A stretch of DNA of 64,000 nt from Bacillus sp. FJAT-50079 (GCF_018343515.1 NZ_JAGYPD010000004.1:124001-188000); one strand, 5' to 3'; shown: positions 43,317 through 52,385, numbered from the stretch's first letter. Translations and numbers: made by a program. The notes: generated by a model not told the origin, from the sequence alone.

Positions 43317-43401
43317 GCGCAGATGGAATAAGTGAATACTTGTGATAGAGGTGGAAAAAAACGATGAATCCCTGTTCCGTGGGATGATGCAGAAATCATT
43401 G

Positions 43402-43441
43402 AAGGCTCTTCGTTTCATTTAATATGATTGGAAGAGCCTTG
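43402..43441. terminator. Hairpin between uvsE and the YugN-like gene
   Basis: AAGGCTCTTC and GAAGAGCCTT form a 10-bp stem around an AT-rich loop, between converging genes. T-run is lacking on the plus side. Confidence 0.6.
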
Positions 43442-43508
43442 AGAGATCATCTCATTAATTTTTCTATGTCAATTCCATGCGGTCGTTCATTGTCATTGAA
43501 TCCCATTT

Positions 43509-43946
43509 TCATGAACTTAATAATCCAGTTATAGAACTCATTACTTGTTCAATGGCTTCTTCGCCAGCTTTAGCCCATCTACTTTTATCATAGATATAGT
43601 CATCTTGATCCAATGGTGTTTGAAATTGATTAAGCCCTGTTGTAGTACCCGTTACAAATGAGTTTTCATCATAATCTAACCCAATATTCACTACATGCTT
43701 GATGATAAAAGGTGTTCCAAACTCAATAAACGCATTGGAATGATCTAATTCTCCGTCTAAAACATATATGGGAATCCTTAAATAAATAGACTCTCCGTTC
43801 TCGCGCCACAACAATGCATCGAATTTCCCTTGATCGTATTCGAAATTACTACAAAAACTACACCCATAAGACTTAAAAATATCGCGAACGAGACCAAAAT
43901 AGGCCCTTTTTCCTTCGATCTCTGATTGGATTTGAAACATATTCAC
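43509..43946 (-). CDS. YugN-like family protein
   Basis: 145 residues. Seen: the family layout: an N-terminal IEGK and a NFEYDQGKFDALL segment (the usual form is NWDYDHGYFD), then a YLRIPIYVLDGELD block, FGTPFIIKHVVNIGLD, and a C-terminal Gln/Asp-rich NQFQTPLDQD piece followed by an amphipathic helix. Two cysteines occur close together (CSFC). Function unknown for the whole family. It is a small cytoplasmic protein without signal or membrane segment, convergent with uvsE and divergent from splA. Confidence 0.75.
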   Translation of the reverse strand: MNMFQIQSEIEGKRAYFGLVRDIFKSYGCSFCSNFEYDQGKFDALLWRENGESIYLRIPIYVLDGELDHSNAFIEFGTPFIIKHVVNIGLDYDENSFVTGTTTGLNQFQTPLDQDDYIYDKSRWAKAGEEAIEQVMSSITGLLSS

Positions 43947-44182
43947 TTCACTCCTGTAATCGTAAGTATATTACTATTCTTCACCAGAAATTGAATAAAA
44001 TACCTGTTTGAAAAGTTAGTCTGTTTCAATAAGGAAATGGTATATTCTTTCATTCATACAATGTTTCGAATAACTTCCCAAATGTAACAAATCCTAGGGA
44101 GAGAAAGGTGCAAAAGTGATAAGAAATAAAAGGCGTTTTTTCTGTTGTAAATATTAGAAATTGCAAGAGGGCGGTGAAAATA

Positions 44183-44422
44183 GTGGAAGGAAATAATGAT
44201 TATACCACCTATCATCCGGGAGATATTGTCTATGTGTTTTATCGAAACCCACATACCCAAGACGTAGCAAATGTTCAAGAAGCTGCCGTTGTCAAGCACC
44301 CTGAGAACCCAAATGAACTGGCATTATTTTTGTATGAAACGTATTATCCTTTAACGAATGAGATGGCAGTGTATGCTACTGAGATGGATGCAATGCAAGC
44401 GTACGAACAGTATTTTGGATAA
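44183..44422 (+). CDS. splA: SplA, regulator of the spore photoproduct lyase operon
   Basis: 79 residues from the GTG at 44183, 11 bases after AGAGGG; a second GTG at 44174 is nearly on top of that site. Seen: HPGDIVYVFYRNPHTQDVANVQEA and LALFLYETYYPL, close to B. subtilis SplA. Known: SplA is a TRAP-like negative regulator of splAB. It is 21 bases from splB. I could not find a convincing sigma-G promoter upstream. Confidence 0.92.
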   Translation: MEGNNDYTTYHPGDIVYVFYRNPHTQDVANVQEAAVVKHPENPNELALFLYETYYPLTNEMAVYATEMDAMQAYEQYFG

Positions 44423-44443
44423 AGAAGGAATGGAGCTTATGTC

Positions 44444-45472
44444 ATGAATAAACCGTTTAGCCCAAAGCTTGTTTACTTTGAACCGGCTGCGCTTGACTAT
44501 CCGCTAGGGCAGGAATTGATGAAAAAATTCGAAAAGATGAACGTGGAAATACGATATACAACCTCACATAATCAAGTAAGAAACCTCCCCGGCGACAATG
44601 ATTTTCAACGATACCGGAATGCCAAGTCTACATTGGTGGTCGGGATAAGAAAAACCCTTAAATTTGACACATCAAAGCCTTCAGCTGAATATGCGATTCC
44701 TTTTGCAACAGGGTGCATGGGACATTGTCATTATTGTTATTTGCAGACAACGATGGGGTCAAAGCCTTACATTCGTACATATGTGAATGTCGAGGAGATA
44801 CTGGATGCGGCGGATCGATATATGGAGGAGCGAGCACCAGAGATTACCCGATTTGAGGCTTCATGTACTTCCGATATTGTCGGAATTGACCATCTGACCC
44901 ATACATTAAAACGAGCGATTGAGCATTTTGGAAAAACTGATATGGGAAGGTTGCGTTTCGTAACGAAATTTCATCATGTTGATCATTTACTTGATGCAAA
45001 GCATAATGGAAAAACAAGATTTCGTTTCAGTGTCAACGCTGATTATGTCATAAAATATTTCGAACCAGGTACTTCTCCGTTAATCAAACGAATTGAGGCC
45101 GCGGCAAAAGTGGCAAGAGCTGGTTACCCTTTAGGTTTTATCGTTGCTCCCATTTACTTGCATGAAGGGTGGGAGGAAGGATACTATCATTTATTTGAAC
45201 AGCTTGATGAACAACTACCAATGGATGCAAGGGATAACATCACATTTGAGTTCATCCAACATCGGTTTACAAAACCAGCCAAACGCGTGATTGAAAAAAA
45301 TTACCCGATGACCAAATTAGAATTAGATGAGTCTGCGAGAAGGTATAAGTGGGGGAAATATGGGATTGGCAAATATATTTATCAAAAAGAAGAAGAAGAG
45401 GATATAAAAAGTCATCTCTATTCCTACATGGAAAAATTTTTTCCAAATGCTAAATTAGAATACTTCACATAA
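44444..45472 (+). CDS. splB: Spore photoproduct lyase (radical SAM)
   Basis: 342 residues. Seen: the radical SAM cluster motif CMGHCHYC (spacing C-x3-C-x2-C), the conserved EASCTSDIVG whose cysteine is the proton or H-atom donor (Cys141 in B. subtilis), and FRFSVNADYV. Known: the enzyme directly reverses 5-thyminyl-5,6-dihydrothymine lesions during spore germination. It is co-transcribed with splA and ends at a terminator. Confidence 0.97.
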   Translation: MNKPFSPKLVYFEPAALDYPLGQELMKKFEKMNVEIRYTTSHNQVRNLPGDNDFQRYRNAKSTLVVGIRKTLKFDTSKPSAEYAIPFATGCMGHCHYCYLQTTMGSKPYIRTYVNVEEILDAADRYMEERAPEITRFEASCTSDIVGIDHLTHTLKRAIEHFGKTDMGRLRFVTKFHHVDHLLDAKHNGKTRFRFSVNADYVIKYFEPGTSPLIKRIEAAAKVARAGYPLGFIVAPIYLHEGWEEGYYHLFEQLDEQLPMDARDNITFEFIQHRFTKPAKRVIEKNYPMTKLELDESARRYKWGKYGIGKYIYQKEEEEDIKSHLYSYMEKFFPNAKLEYFT

Positions 45473-45476
45473 ATAT

Positions 45477-45512
45477 AAAAAACACACGATCTAAAAAATT
45501 GTGTGTTTTTTA
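45477..45512 (+). terminator. Terminator of splAB
   Basis: AAAAAACACAC and GTGTGTTTTTT flank a 13-base loop, right after the splB stop. Confidence 0.8.
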
Positions 45513-45574
45513 AAGTAAAGAAAGTATAAAAATTTTATCGTTTTCATTTCAAAAATCAGATTTCCGTGTATACT

Positions 45575-45750
45575 TAGGCGCCCAGCGACTAGCTATATGA
45601 TAAGTCAACATCGGCTCTTTCTTCGCCGTGTTTAGACCTGCACGATGCGAGTCACAAAGGCGTTGCCACTGGACGTGGCGAATGGCTCCTTCGCCGTTGA
45701 TGTGTCGCAAAAGGAAGTACGTCGCTAAACGGCCGCCTTGCGCTTTTCTT
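45575..45750 (-). repeat. Structured intergenic repeat (REP-like) before the MarR/MMPL operon
   Basis: The stretch begins TTAGGCGCC, contains AGCGAC (45584-45589) paired with GTCGCT (45721-45726), a GCCAC/GTGGC hairpin near 45665-45679 and repeated TTCGCCG strings, and ends CCGCCTTGCGCTTTTC. Read on the minus strand it has the same GAAAAGCGC...GGCGCC design as the element at 15540-15645, and it fills most of the 380-base gap after splB. It is GC-rich compared with its surroundings. Confidence 0.6.
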
Positions 45751-45790
45751 TTTGTGAACTGAATTTCATCATTCAGTCACAAAAATCTCA

Positions 45791-45835
45791 TTGACCTGCC
45801 TACCTAATTTTTATATAGTTTATGGTATGAACCAT
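45791..45835 (+). promoter_or_regulatory. Promoter and palindromic operator of the MarR/MMPL operon
   Basis: TTGACC (45791-45796), 17-base spacer, TATAGT (45814-45819), immediately followed by the palindrome ATGGT-atga-ACCAT (45822-45835). A MarR dimer bound there would block transcription start, giving autoregulation of the operon at 45853-49475. Confidence 0.6.
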
Positions 45836-45852
45836 TTATGGGGTGAATTATT

Positions 45853-46308
45853 TTGGATGAGAAAAAAATTCAATATATTTTCGATAAGTATATGAGTATT
45901 TTTTTACATGGGAGAAGAAGTATTTCCTCACTTATGTCGGAGCAATTGATGGAGGAATTATCGCTTGAACAGTTTTCGTTAGTAAGAATGCTTTACTTGC
46001 AAGGCCCAATTCGTTCATCTGAGCTTGCCGAGAAGCAATTGGTACATAAGAGTGCGATCAGCGCCAGGGTAGAAAAGCTTGTTAAAAAAGGATTGGTAGA
46101 AAGAGAGAGAGATGAAGAAGATCGCAGGAATGTTTTTTTAACCCTTACCAAAGAAGGAAGAATGGTATATGAGGAGTTAGAAAAAAATATTAATCGATTT
46201 GTAGAATCGATTTTACATGATATTTCCGAAGCAGAAATGGAAAGCTTTTTAAATGTCTATGAAAAGATTGCAACTTATATTGAGAATTATGAGGGGGAAG
46301 AAAAGTGA
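45853..46308 (+). CDS. MarR-family transcriptional regulator (YdgG-like)
   Basis: 151 residues with a TTG start preceded by GGGGTGA; no ATG lies near the N-terminus. Seen: a winged helix with LVRMLYLQGPIRSSELAEKQLVHKSAISARVEKLVKKGLVERERDEEDRRNVFL-type architecture, including the wing DEEDRR. The stop overlaps the next gene (GTGA). Known: B. subtilis ydgG-ydgH has the same arrangement. Inference: it represses the exporter gene behind it. Confidence 0.9.
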   Translation: MDEKKIQYIFDKYMSIFLHGRRSISSLMSEQLMEELSLEQFSLVRMLYLQGPIRSSELAEKQLVHKSAISARVEKLVKKGLVERERDEEDRRNVFLTLTKEGRMVYEELEKNINRFVESILHDISEAEMESFLNVYEKIATYIENYEGEEK

Positions 46309-49300
46309 GAGCAGTGTTGCGCTTAAGATGGGCGATATTAGCAGCGTGGATCATCGCGGCAGTTGTTTTAGTATGGAATTCGCCTGATATGGCGCAGTTA
46401 ATTCGAGATAAAGGGCAGCTGGCGGTCGTTGATGGATATCCATCAACGGTAGCGTCAGATATTATTAATAAGCATTCAACGAAGGAAAGCGGAACAGAGG
46501 CGTTTATTGTTGTATTCCACGATGACCAAGCTTTTTCGGAAGAGCAGTTAACGGACATCGAAGCGACGATGCAACGATTGAAGAATGAGAAAGCAGAGCT
46601 TGGCATTAGTGAACTGACTACTCATTTTACAGACGATGCGTTGGAGGAGCAGCTTGTTTCCGAAGATGGGAATACAATCATTGCTTTATTAGATGTACAA
46701 ATGGCGGGAAAAGAGGTTAGAGAGGTACGTGAACGGTTAGATCAGGCACTTGAAACGGATCATGTGCAAACATATATGACTGGAAACTCCTTGATCAATG
46801 AGGATGTTATTATTAGTTCAGAGAAAGGATTAAAAAAGACAGAAATCATTACTGTTGTTTTTATCCTTGTTGTCCTTGTGCTCGTTTTTCGCTCGGTCGT
46901 CGCACCAATCATTCCGCTTTTGACGGTCGGGATTACGTACGTTGTTAGTCAGGCAGTTGTTGCATTTCTTATTGATGGCATTAATTTTCCAGTATCGAAT
47001 TTTACCGCCACATTTATGGTTGCTATTTTATTCGGGGTTGGCACCGACTATTGTATTTTGCTATTAAGCCGCTATAAGGAAGAGCTCGCAAGCGGTCAGG
47101 ATGTTCCGGGAGCGATTGTAGCAACTTATCAAACAGCTGGAAAAACGGTTATTTACAGTGCACTTGCTGTATTAATCGGCTTTGCATCGATTGGTTTTGC
47201 ATCGTTTAAGCTTTATCAATCCGCGGTCGGTGTAGCGGTAGGAGTATTATTCCTTTTAATCGCATTATTCACGATCGTCCCATTTTTTATGTACACATTA
47301 AAATCGGCGATTTTTTGGCCGATTAAAAAGAATATATCACATCAAGAAAGCCGTTTATGGGGATGGATGGGGAATCTCGCGATTACAAGACCACTCATCG
47401 CTCTAGGAATTGTGGCCTTACTGACCGTTCCGCTCCTCGTATCTTATGATGGTGAGTTGTCTTTTAACTCGCTCGATGAAATTGGTGAGGAGTATGATTC
47501 AGTCAAAGGCTTTAATTTAATCGCTGATAGCTTTGGTCCCGGTGAAATCATGCCGATTCAAGTTGTAATCGAAAATGATGACTCAATGAAAACGAAGGAA
47601 TATTTAACATTAATCGAGTCGATCAGTAATCAGCTTGAAAAGATCGATCATGTAGACAAGATTCGTAGTGTGACTCGTCCAACCGGTGATAAGCTGGAAG
47701 ACATTTATGTAAAAAAACAAGTTGATGAAGTTGGAAAAGGAATCGGAGAAGGAACCGATGGAATTGCTCAAATTAAGGATGGTCTAAATGAAGCAGCCAG
47801 CTCGATTCATGCTTCTAAGCCTGATCTCGAAAAGGCTACTGCGGGAATTGGCGATCTCCAATCAGGAACGAAGCAATTGCAGTCAGGAATGGGAGATTTA
47901 CAAACAGCATTAAGTGCGATTGAAAATGGTATCCGCCAAGGAACAGCAGGCGCAGGGGAATTAAAAAAAGGTGCTGCTGAGGCTAGTAATCAAGCAGCGG
48001 AACTACAAGCAGGTGTAAGCCAATTATTAGAAGGTTATGAACAAGCGCAAGCGGGACTGGGGCAATTAATTGCTGAATATAAAAAAGTGCCGACCATACT
48101 AGAAGAAGCACAGGCACAGCTGATGTCCCTTGAGGAGCCATTAACAAAGCTTGCTCAAAACCATCCGGAAATCATTGGGGATCCTCATTTTGCAGAAATC
48201 CAAGCGATTGTCGGAAATGCAACAAAGCAAGTGGCGATTGCCGGTGGAACCGTGGCGGCATTAAATGAGCAATTGGATGCTGTACGGACGGGATTAGAGA
48301 CGGCGAATCAACATTTGGCACAAGTTGTTGCAGGTCTCGGAGAATTTTCAAATGGCTTAAAAGAAATTTCAAATGGTCTTGCCCAATTGGAATCTGGCTT
48401 AGGTGAAGCAACTTCTGGGCAACACCAAGTTGTTCAACAAATTCCAGCGATCGCCTCTGGACTTGGGGAGATTGCGACTGGTCAGGAGCAGCTTCAATCA
48501 GGTTTTGGTAATATGGGTGGTCAGCTAGATCAATTAAGTGATGGACTTGCGCAAAGCAGTGAAGGACTGGGGCAAATTGAGGATGGCTTCGGAGAGGCGG
48601 AAAATTACCTTTCAGATCTCGCGAACGAAACAGATTTGCAGCAATCGGGCATTTATATACCAGATCAACTTTTAACAAATGAGGAATTCCAGCAAGTATT
48701 CGATCTGTATATGTCTGAAGATGGAAAAATGACTACATTAGATGTGGTACTCGATTCCAATCCATATGCAAAGCAATCGATGGATATGATTTCTAAATTA
48801 GAGCAAACATTAGCTGATGCAACCAAGCATACGAAACTCGAACAAGCAAATATCGGTATCGGTGGTGTAACAAGCATTAACCGTGACCTTGAGTCGATGT
48901 CCAATTCCGATTATACAAAAACTGTCACATTTATGATGGCTGGAATTGTACTCATATTAATCATTTTGCTCCGTTCGCTCGTTATGCCTATTTATATCAT
49001 TGCATCGCTACTGTTAACCTATTATTCTTCGATTGCGATGACAGAAGTGATTTTTGTCAATATTTTAGGCTATCCAGGCATTAACTGGGCGACTCCATTT
49101 TTCGGCTTTGTTATCTTAATTGCACTTGGGGTCGATTATTCGATCTTCCTGATGGATCGTTTCTCTGAATATAAACAAATGGATGTGAAAACAGGCATCA
49201 TTCTTGCGATGAAAAATATGGGAACCGTCATTATGAGCGCAGCGGTCATATTAGCGGGGACATTTGCAGCGATGCTCCCTTCAGGTGTATTATCAATGCT

Positions 49301-49475
49301 TCAAATTGCTACGGTCGTGCTGACAGGACTATTATTTTACGCCTTGATCATTCTTCCGTTATTTGTACCAGTATTGATCAACATGCTTGGAAAAGCGAAT
49401 TGGTGGCCATTTTTCTCTAGAAGAGGAGAAATTCAGCCATTAGATGATACAAAACGGGATATAGGTATGAACTAA
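46305..49475 (+). CDS. MMPL/RND-family exporter (YdgH-like)
   Basis: 1056 residues, GTG start overlapping the regulator gene by four bases. Seen: two halves each with about six membrane helices; the first half carries GVGTDYCILLLSRYKEEL and the second GVDYSIFLMDRF, the conserved proton-relay-like RND/MMPL motifs. Between them lies a large extracellular helical domain (about 480-800) made of repeated G-L/I-x-x-L/I-x-x-G units resembling YhgE/Pip-type coiled regions. Known: YdgH-type proteins are predicted exporters of lipids or toxic hydrophobic compounds. Substrate unknown. Confidence 0.9.
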   Translation: MRAVLRLRWAILAAWIIAAVVLVWNSPDMAQLIRDKGQLAVVDGYPSTVASDIINKHSTKESGTEAFIVVFHDDQAFSEEQLTDIEATMQRLKNEKAELGISELTTHFTDDALEEQLVSEDGNTIIALLDVQMAGKEVREVRERLDQALETDHVQTYMTGNSLINEDVIISSEKGLKKTEIITVVFILVVLVLVFRSVVAPIIPLLTVGITYVVSQAVVAFLIDGINFPVSNFTATFMVAILFGVGTDYCILLLSRYKEELASGQDVPGAIVATYQTAGKTVIYSALAVLIGFASIGFASFKLYQSAVGVAVGVLFLLIALFTIVPFFMYTLKSAIFWPIKKNISHQESRLWGWMGNLAITRPLIALGIVALLTVPLLVSYDGELSFNSLDEIGEEYDSVKGFNLIADSFGPGEIMPIQVVIENDDSMKTKEYLTLIESISNQLEKIDHVDKIRSVTRPTGDKLEDIYVKKQVDEVGKGIGEGTDGIAQIKDGLNEAASSIHASKPDLEKATAGIGDLQSGTKQLQSGMGDLQTALSAIENGIRQGTAGAGELKKGAAEASNQAAELQAGVSQLLEGYEQAQAGLGQLIAEYKKVPTILEEAQAQLMSLEEPLTKLAQNHPEIIGDPHFAEIQAIVGNATKQVAIAGGTVAALNEQLDAVRTGLETANQHLAQVVAGLGEFSNGLKEISNGLAQLESGLGEATSGQHQVVQQIPAIASGLGEIATGQEQLQSGFGNMGGQLDQLSDGLAQSSEGLGQIEDGFGEAENYLSDLANETDLQQSGIYIPDQLLTNEEFQQVFDLYMSEDGKMTTLDVVLDSNPYAKQSMDMISKLEQTLADATKHTKLEQANIGIGGVTSINRDLESMSNSDYTKTVTFMMAGIVLILIILLRSLVMPIYIIASLLLTYYSSIAMTEVIFVNILGYPGINWATPFFGFVILIALGVDYSIFLMDRFSEYKQMDVKTGIILAMKNMGTVIMSAAVILAGTFAAMLPSGVLSMLQIATVVLTGLLFYALIILPLFVPVLINMLGKANWWPFFSRRGEIQPLDDTKRDIGMN

Positions 49476-49487
49476 TATGAATGAAAA

Positions 49488-49524
49488 GAAACCAGCCTTC
49501 TTAAATGGGAAAGCTGGTTTCATT
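49488..49524 (+). terminator. Terminator of the MMPL operon
   Basis: AAACCAGC and GCTGGTTT pair around a 16-base loop with a C and ATTT after the stem. Confidence 0.7.
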
Positions 49525-49539
49525 TATATTCATACATAG

Positions 49540-49839
49540 TTACTCATTTACACCGTCTTTAAAATTTTTCTTCCAGTTTTTATCTCCAACGTGTTCGAAA
49601 TCTTGTGTCGTACGTTCCAATACGTCTATTATCCAGCGCTTGGTTTCTTTTATCATATCGTAGAATACTTTTTCTTCAATCCCAGATGTCTTTATTCCAG
49701 CTAAAGCATCAGAAGCAGCGAGCCGTCGGTGTTCCTCTACCTTTTTGTCAAATTCATCGAATACATGTTTGACGAACTTCGTAATATCTTTATGTTCCTT
49801 ATTTACTCTTTGTTCAATTTCTAGCAATTTTTTATCCAT
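49540..49839 (-). CDS. Hypothetical 99-residue helical protein
   Basis: ATG at 49839 with a GAGGGGG-type site upstream on the minus strand. Seen: highly charged, predicted almost wholly alpha-helical, with no signal, membrane segment or cysteine. Composition (Lys/Glu/Asp rich, FDEFDKKVEEHRR, IDVLERTTQDFEHV) suggests an amphipathic helical bundle. I do not recognise the family. It is convergent with the MMPL operon and divergent from the MarR gene at 50042. Confidence 0.6.
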   Translation of the reverse strand: MDKKLLEIEQRVNKEHKDITKFVKHVFDEFDKKVEEHRRLAASDALAGIKTSGIEEKVFYDMIKETKRWIIDVLERTTQDFEHVGDKNWKKNFKDGVNE

Positions 49840-49993
49840 TTTTATGTACCCCCTCTTTTTTTACAATGCTTACAAATAAACTTAAATAAGAATGTTGATT
49901 TTAATACTATATACAAACTAAGTGAATAGTATAACTTCTATTTACCATTTCTTTCACTTCACGAAACCAATTATTTGAAAACACAATCATCAC

Positions 49994-50021
49994 TTGATAT
50001 AGTTAGCATGCTACCTAATAT
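49994..50021 (+). promoter_or_regulatory. Promoter with embedded MarR operator
   Basis: TTGATA (49994-49999), 16-base spacer, TAATAT (50016-50021). The spacer holds the perfect palindrome TAGCATGCTA (50004-50013). A near copy, TTAGCATACTAA, lies before the next gene (50484-50495). Confidence 0.6.
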
Positions 50022-50041
50022 GCTTGAAAGAAGGTGTGCTT

Positions 50042-50458
50042 TTGATCGAAGATGAAATTCGAGAAATATTAGATGGTTTATCTACGAAAATGCGTAGAAA
50101 TTATTCGGAAATGTTGCGCGAACTAAATTTGCATGTTGGGCAAGATCAATTATTATGCCGTCTTTGGAAAGAGGATGGGATTACCCAAATCCAGCTAAGC
50201 GAACGTTTGAAGTGTGAGCCGCCGACAGTCGCAAATACGGTAAAAGCCTTAGAAAACTATGGTCTTATTTATCGCCAACGCGATGAAATAGACGGAAGAG
50301 TCAACCGGGTTTATTTAACCGCTAAAGGAAAGGAAGTAAAAGCACCGATCGAAAAAGTTTGGCGTAAACAGCAGGATAAATTGCTAGAAGGTATATCCGC
50401 AGAGGAACGTCTATTATTAAAAAAGCTTTTAAAAAGAATGGCTGATAATATTTCGTAA
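50042..50458 (+). CDS. MarR-family transcriptional regulator
   Basis: 138 residues from the TTG at 50042, which follows AAGGTG at 50031-50036. An earlier TTG at 50024 lies before that site. Seen: winged helix with GITQIQLSERLKCEPPTVANTVKALENYGLIYRQ-type recognition region and the wing DEIDGRVNRVYL. Two conserved flanking helices allow dimerisation. It has one cysteine in the recognition part (KCEPP) and one at LLCRL, which might serve redox sensing. The operator pair before it and before the next gene suggests that it controls both. Confidence 0.9.
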   Translation: MIEDEIREILDGLSTKMRRNYSEMLRELNLHVGQDQLLCRLWKEDGITQIQLSERLKCEPPTVANTVKALENYGLIYRQRDEIDGRVNRVYLTAKGKEVKAPIEKVWRKQQDKLLEGISAEERLLLKKLLKRMADNIS

Positions 50459-50481
50459 GCTCAGCCCTTTTATTAAAAAAT

Positions 50482-50497
50482 AATTAGCATACTAATT
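50482..50497 (+). promoter_or_regulatory. Second operator copy before the SDR gene
   Basis: AATTAG-CATA-CTAATT is a palindrome sharing the core TTAGCATRCTA with the site at 50004-50013. It lies about 20 bases before the gene's ribosome site. Confidence 0.6.
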
Positions 50498-50514
50498 AAA
50501 AAGGGAGTTGAATG

Positions 50515-51159
50515 ATGATGAACGTTTTTGTTGTTGGAGCAAATGGACAGATTGGACGTCAGCTTATTGATTTATTAAAAGATAGTAAGGAACATACAGT
50601 AAGAGCGATGGTCAGAAAGGAAGAACAAGCAGCTGCATTTGAAAAAATAGGAGTAGAAACAAGATTAGCCGATTTGGAAGGAAGTGTAGATGAAATTGCA
50701 GAGGCGGCCAAAGGCTGTGACGCCATCGTTTTCACTGCGGGATCTGGCGGTCATACTGGGGCTGACAAGACCCTTTTAATTGATTTAGACGGTGCGGCTA
50801 AAACGATCGAGGCTGCTCAGAAAATAGGCATTAAGCGGTTTATGATGGTAAGCGCGATTCATGCACATAGAAGAGAAAAATGGACAGCGATTAAACATTA
50901 TATGGTTGCCAAACATCATGCAGATAAAATCCTTGAACAAAGTGGTCTAACATATACGATTATCCGTCCTGGAGGTTTATTGAACGAGCCAGGGACTGGA
51001 AAAATTTCTGCGGCTGAAGATTTAGAAAGAGGTTCGATCCCTCGTGAAGATGTAGCGCAAACGATCATTACTGCGTTAGCAATGGAAAATACGTTTAATC
51101 GTTCTTTTGATCTAGTGTCTGGTGAAAAAGCGATTTCAGATGCGTTGAAACAAATATAG
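50515..51159 (+). CDS. NAD(P)-binding Rossmann oxidoreductase (atypical SDR, YhfK/NmrA-like)
   Basis: About 214 residues. Three consecutive ATGs (50512, 50515, 50518) follow GGGAG; the middle one has the best spacing. Seen: the nucleotide motif VVGANGQIGRQL at the N-terminus, DLEGS, VFTAGSGG, VSAIHAHRREKW and YTIIRPGGLLNEPG, as in atypical SDRs of the NAD(P)H-binding group. No catalytic YxxxK is evident, which is normal for this class. Known relatives are often induced by electrophile or oxidative stress. It is the likely first target of the MarR regulator upstream. Confidence 0.85.
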   Translation: MMNVFVVGANGQIGRQLIDLLKDSKEHTVRAMVRKEEQAAAFEKIGVETRLADLEGSVDEIAEAAKGCDAIVFTAGSGGHTGADKTLLIDLDGAAKTIEAAQKIGIKRFMMVSAIHAHRREKWTAIKHYMVAKHHADKILEQSGLTYTIIRPGGLLNEPGTGKISAAEDLERGSIPREDVAQTIITALAMENTFNRSFDLVSGEKAISDALKQI

Positions 51160-51198
51160 GCGAAAGAAAAATAATAAACGGATGGGAAGGAAGAATGG

Positions 51199-52191
51199 AT
51201 GAAATTAAGTATATTGGACCAAGCCCCGATTACGAAAGGGAATAAAGCAGCAGATGCTCTAATAAAAGCGGAAGAATTAGCTATTTTAGGCGATGAATTA
51301 GGCTATCATCGCATGTGGATGGCAGAGCATCACGGAACAAATGATTTTGCAAGCTCAGCCCCCGAAGTGACAGCAGCTCATTTGGCGGCTAAAACGAAAA
51401 ATATCCGAATCGGCACTGGGGGAGTAATGATGATGCATTATTCACCATTAAAACTTGCTGAGGTATTTAAAACGTTAAGCGCCTTTTCACCGGGCAGGAT
51501 TGATTTTGGTGTAGGCCGGGCTCCGGGTGGGGACCAGCGCTCCATCTATGCTTTATCCGAAGGGCGTCAACCGCTCCTGCATAATATGTATGAAAAATTT
51601 GATACAGCATTACAGTTAATCAATGATGAAGTACCTAGAGATGATCTATATAATCAAACAATTGCTACACCATCCCAAGTTGTTTTGCCAGAGGCTTGGC
51701 TGCTAGGTTCGACTGGAAATAGTGCCATTCAAGCTGGAGTTAGGGGTGTGGGTTATTCATTTGCACAATTTTTCAATGGCGAGATGACGAGAGAAATTTT
51801 AGATGCATACAAAAAGAACTTCCAACCTTCTGCTTTCTTGGAAAAGCCAGAAATCAATGTTTCCTATATGGTGACAACAGCTGAAACAAAAGAAGAAGCT
51901 GAATTCGAAGCAAAGCCTCAAGACATTTGGCGTTTGCTGTTTACAAGAGGCAGAATCACACCACTGTTAACACCAGAGGAAGCTCGCGATTATCCATTAA
52001 CGGAAATGGATCGCATGATCATAAAAGAAAATCGCAACATTCATTTAGTTGGAGACGTGAAAGAAATAGCCATGCTGCTGCAAAAAGAACAGAAGCAATA
52101 TGGATTCGATGAAGCGATGATTGTCAGCATTCCCCATTCACAAGAGAAGCGTTTGAATGTTTATCGATTATTGGCGCGGGAATTGCTATAA
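51199..52191 (+). CDS. LLM-class flavin-dependent oxidoreductase (luciferase-like)
   Basis: 330 residues. Seen: the bacterial luciferase-like TIM barrel with LSILDQAPI, YHRMWMAEHHG, IRIGTGGVMMMHYSPLK, DFGVGRAPGGD and LLGSTGNSAIQA, which are the strings of the MsnO8/YceB-like subgroup. FMN-dependent; substrate unknown. It follows the SDR gene by 39 bases and its operon ends at the terminator at 52222. Confidence 0.9.
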   Translation: MKLSILDQAPITKGNKAADALIKAEELAILGDELGYHRMWMAEHHGTNDFASSAPEVTAAHLAAKTKNIRIGTGGVMMMHYSPLKLAEVFKTLSAFSPGRIDFGVGRAPGGDQRSIYALSEGRQPLLHNMYEKFDTALQLINDEVPRDDLYNQTIATPSQVVLPEAWLLGSTGNSAIQAGVRGVGYSFAQFFNGEMTREILDAYKKNFQPSAFLEKPEINVSYMVTTAETKEEAEFEAKPQDIWRLLFTRGRITPLLTPEEARDYPLTEMDRMIIKENRNIHLVGDVKEIAMLLQKEQKQYGFDEAMIVSIPHSQEKRLNVYRLLARELL

Positions 52192-52221
52192 GATTAAATG
52201 CTTATTTTACACCAATATAAT

Positions 52222-52258
52222 AAAAATCCGGTTCAGTTTAATTGAATCGGATTTTTTA
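52222..52258 (+). terminator. Terminator after the LLM oxidoreductase
   Basis: AAAATCCG and CGGATTTT with an inner TTCA/TTGAA pairing, followed by TT. Confidence 0.8.
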
Positions 52259-52385
52259 TTGGTAAGAATGAAGGGAATCGTTCGTCAAATATACCAACAG
52301 TTCAATACAAAAAGCTTTCTAATTCCCTAAAATCCAATTACTACACAATATTAGGCATGCAATTAGCTAATAAATTTGCGGTTGT

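Noticed and set aside
43985-44182. Sigma-G promoter of splAB
   Set aside because: A near -10 AATATTA (44150-44156) exists, but no -35 at 17-18 bases; not reported as a feature.
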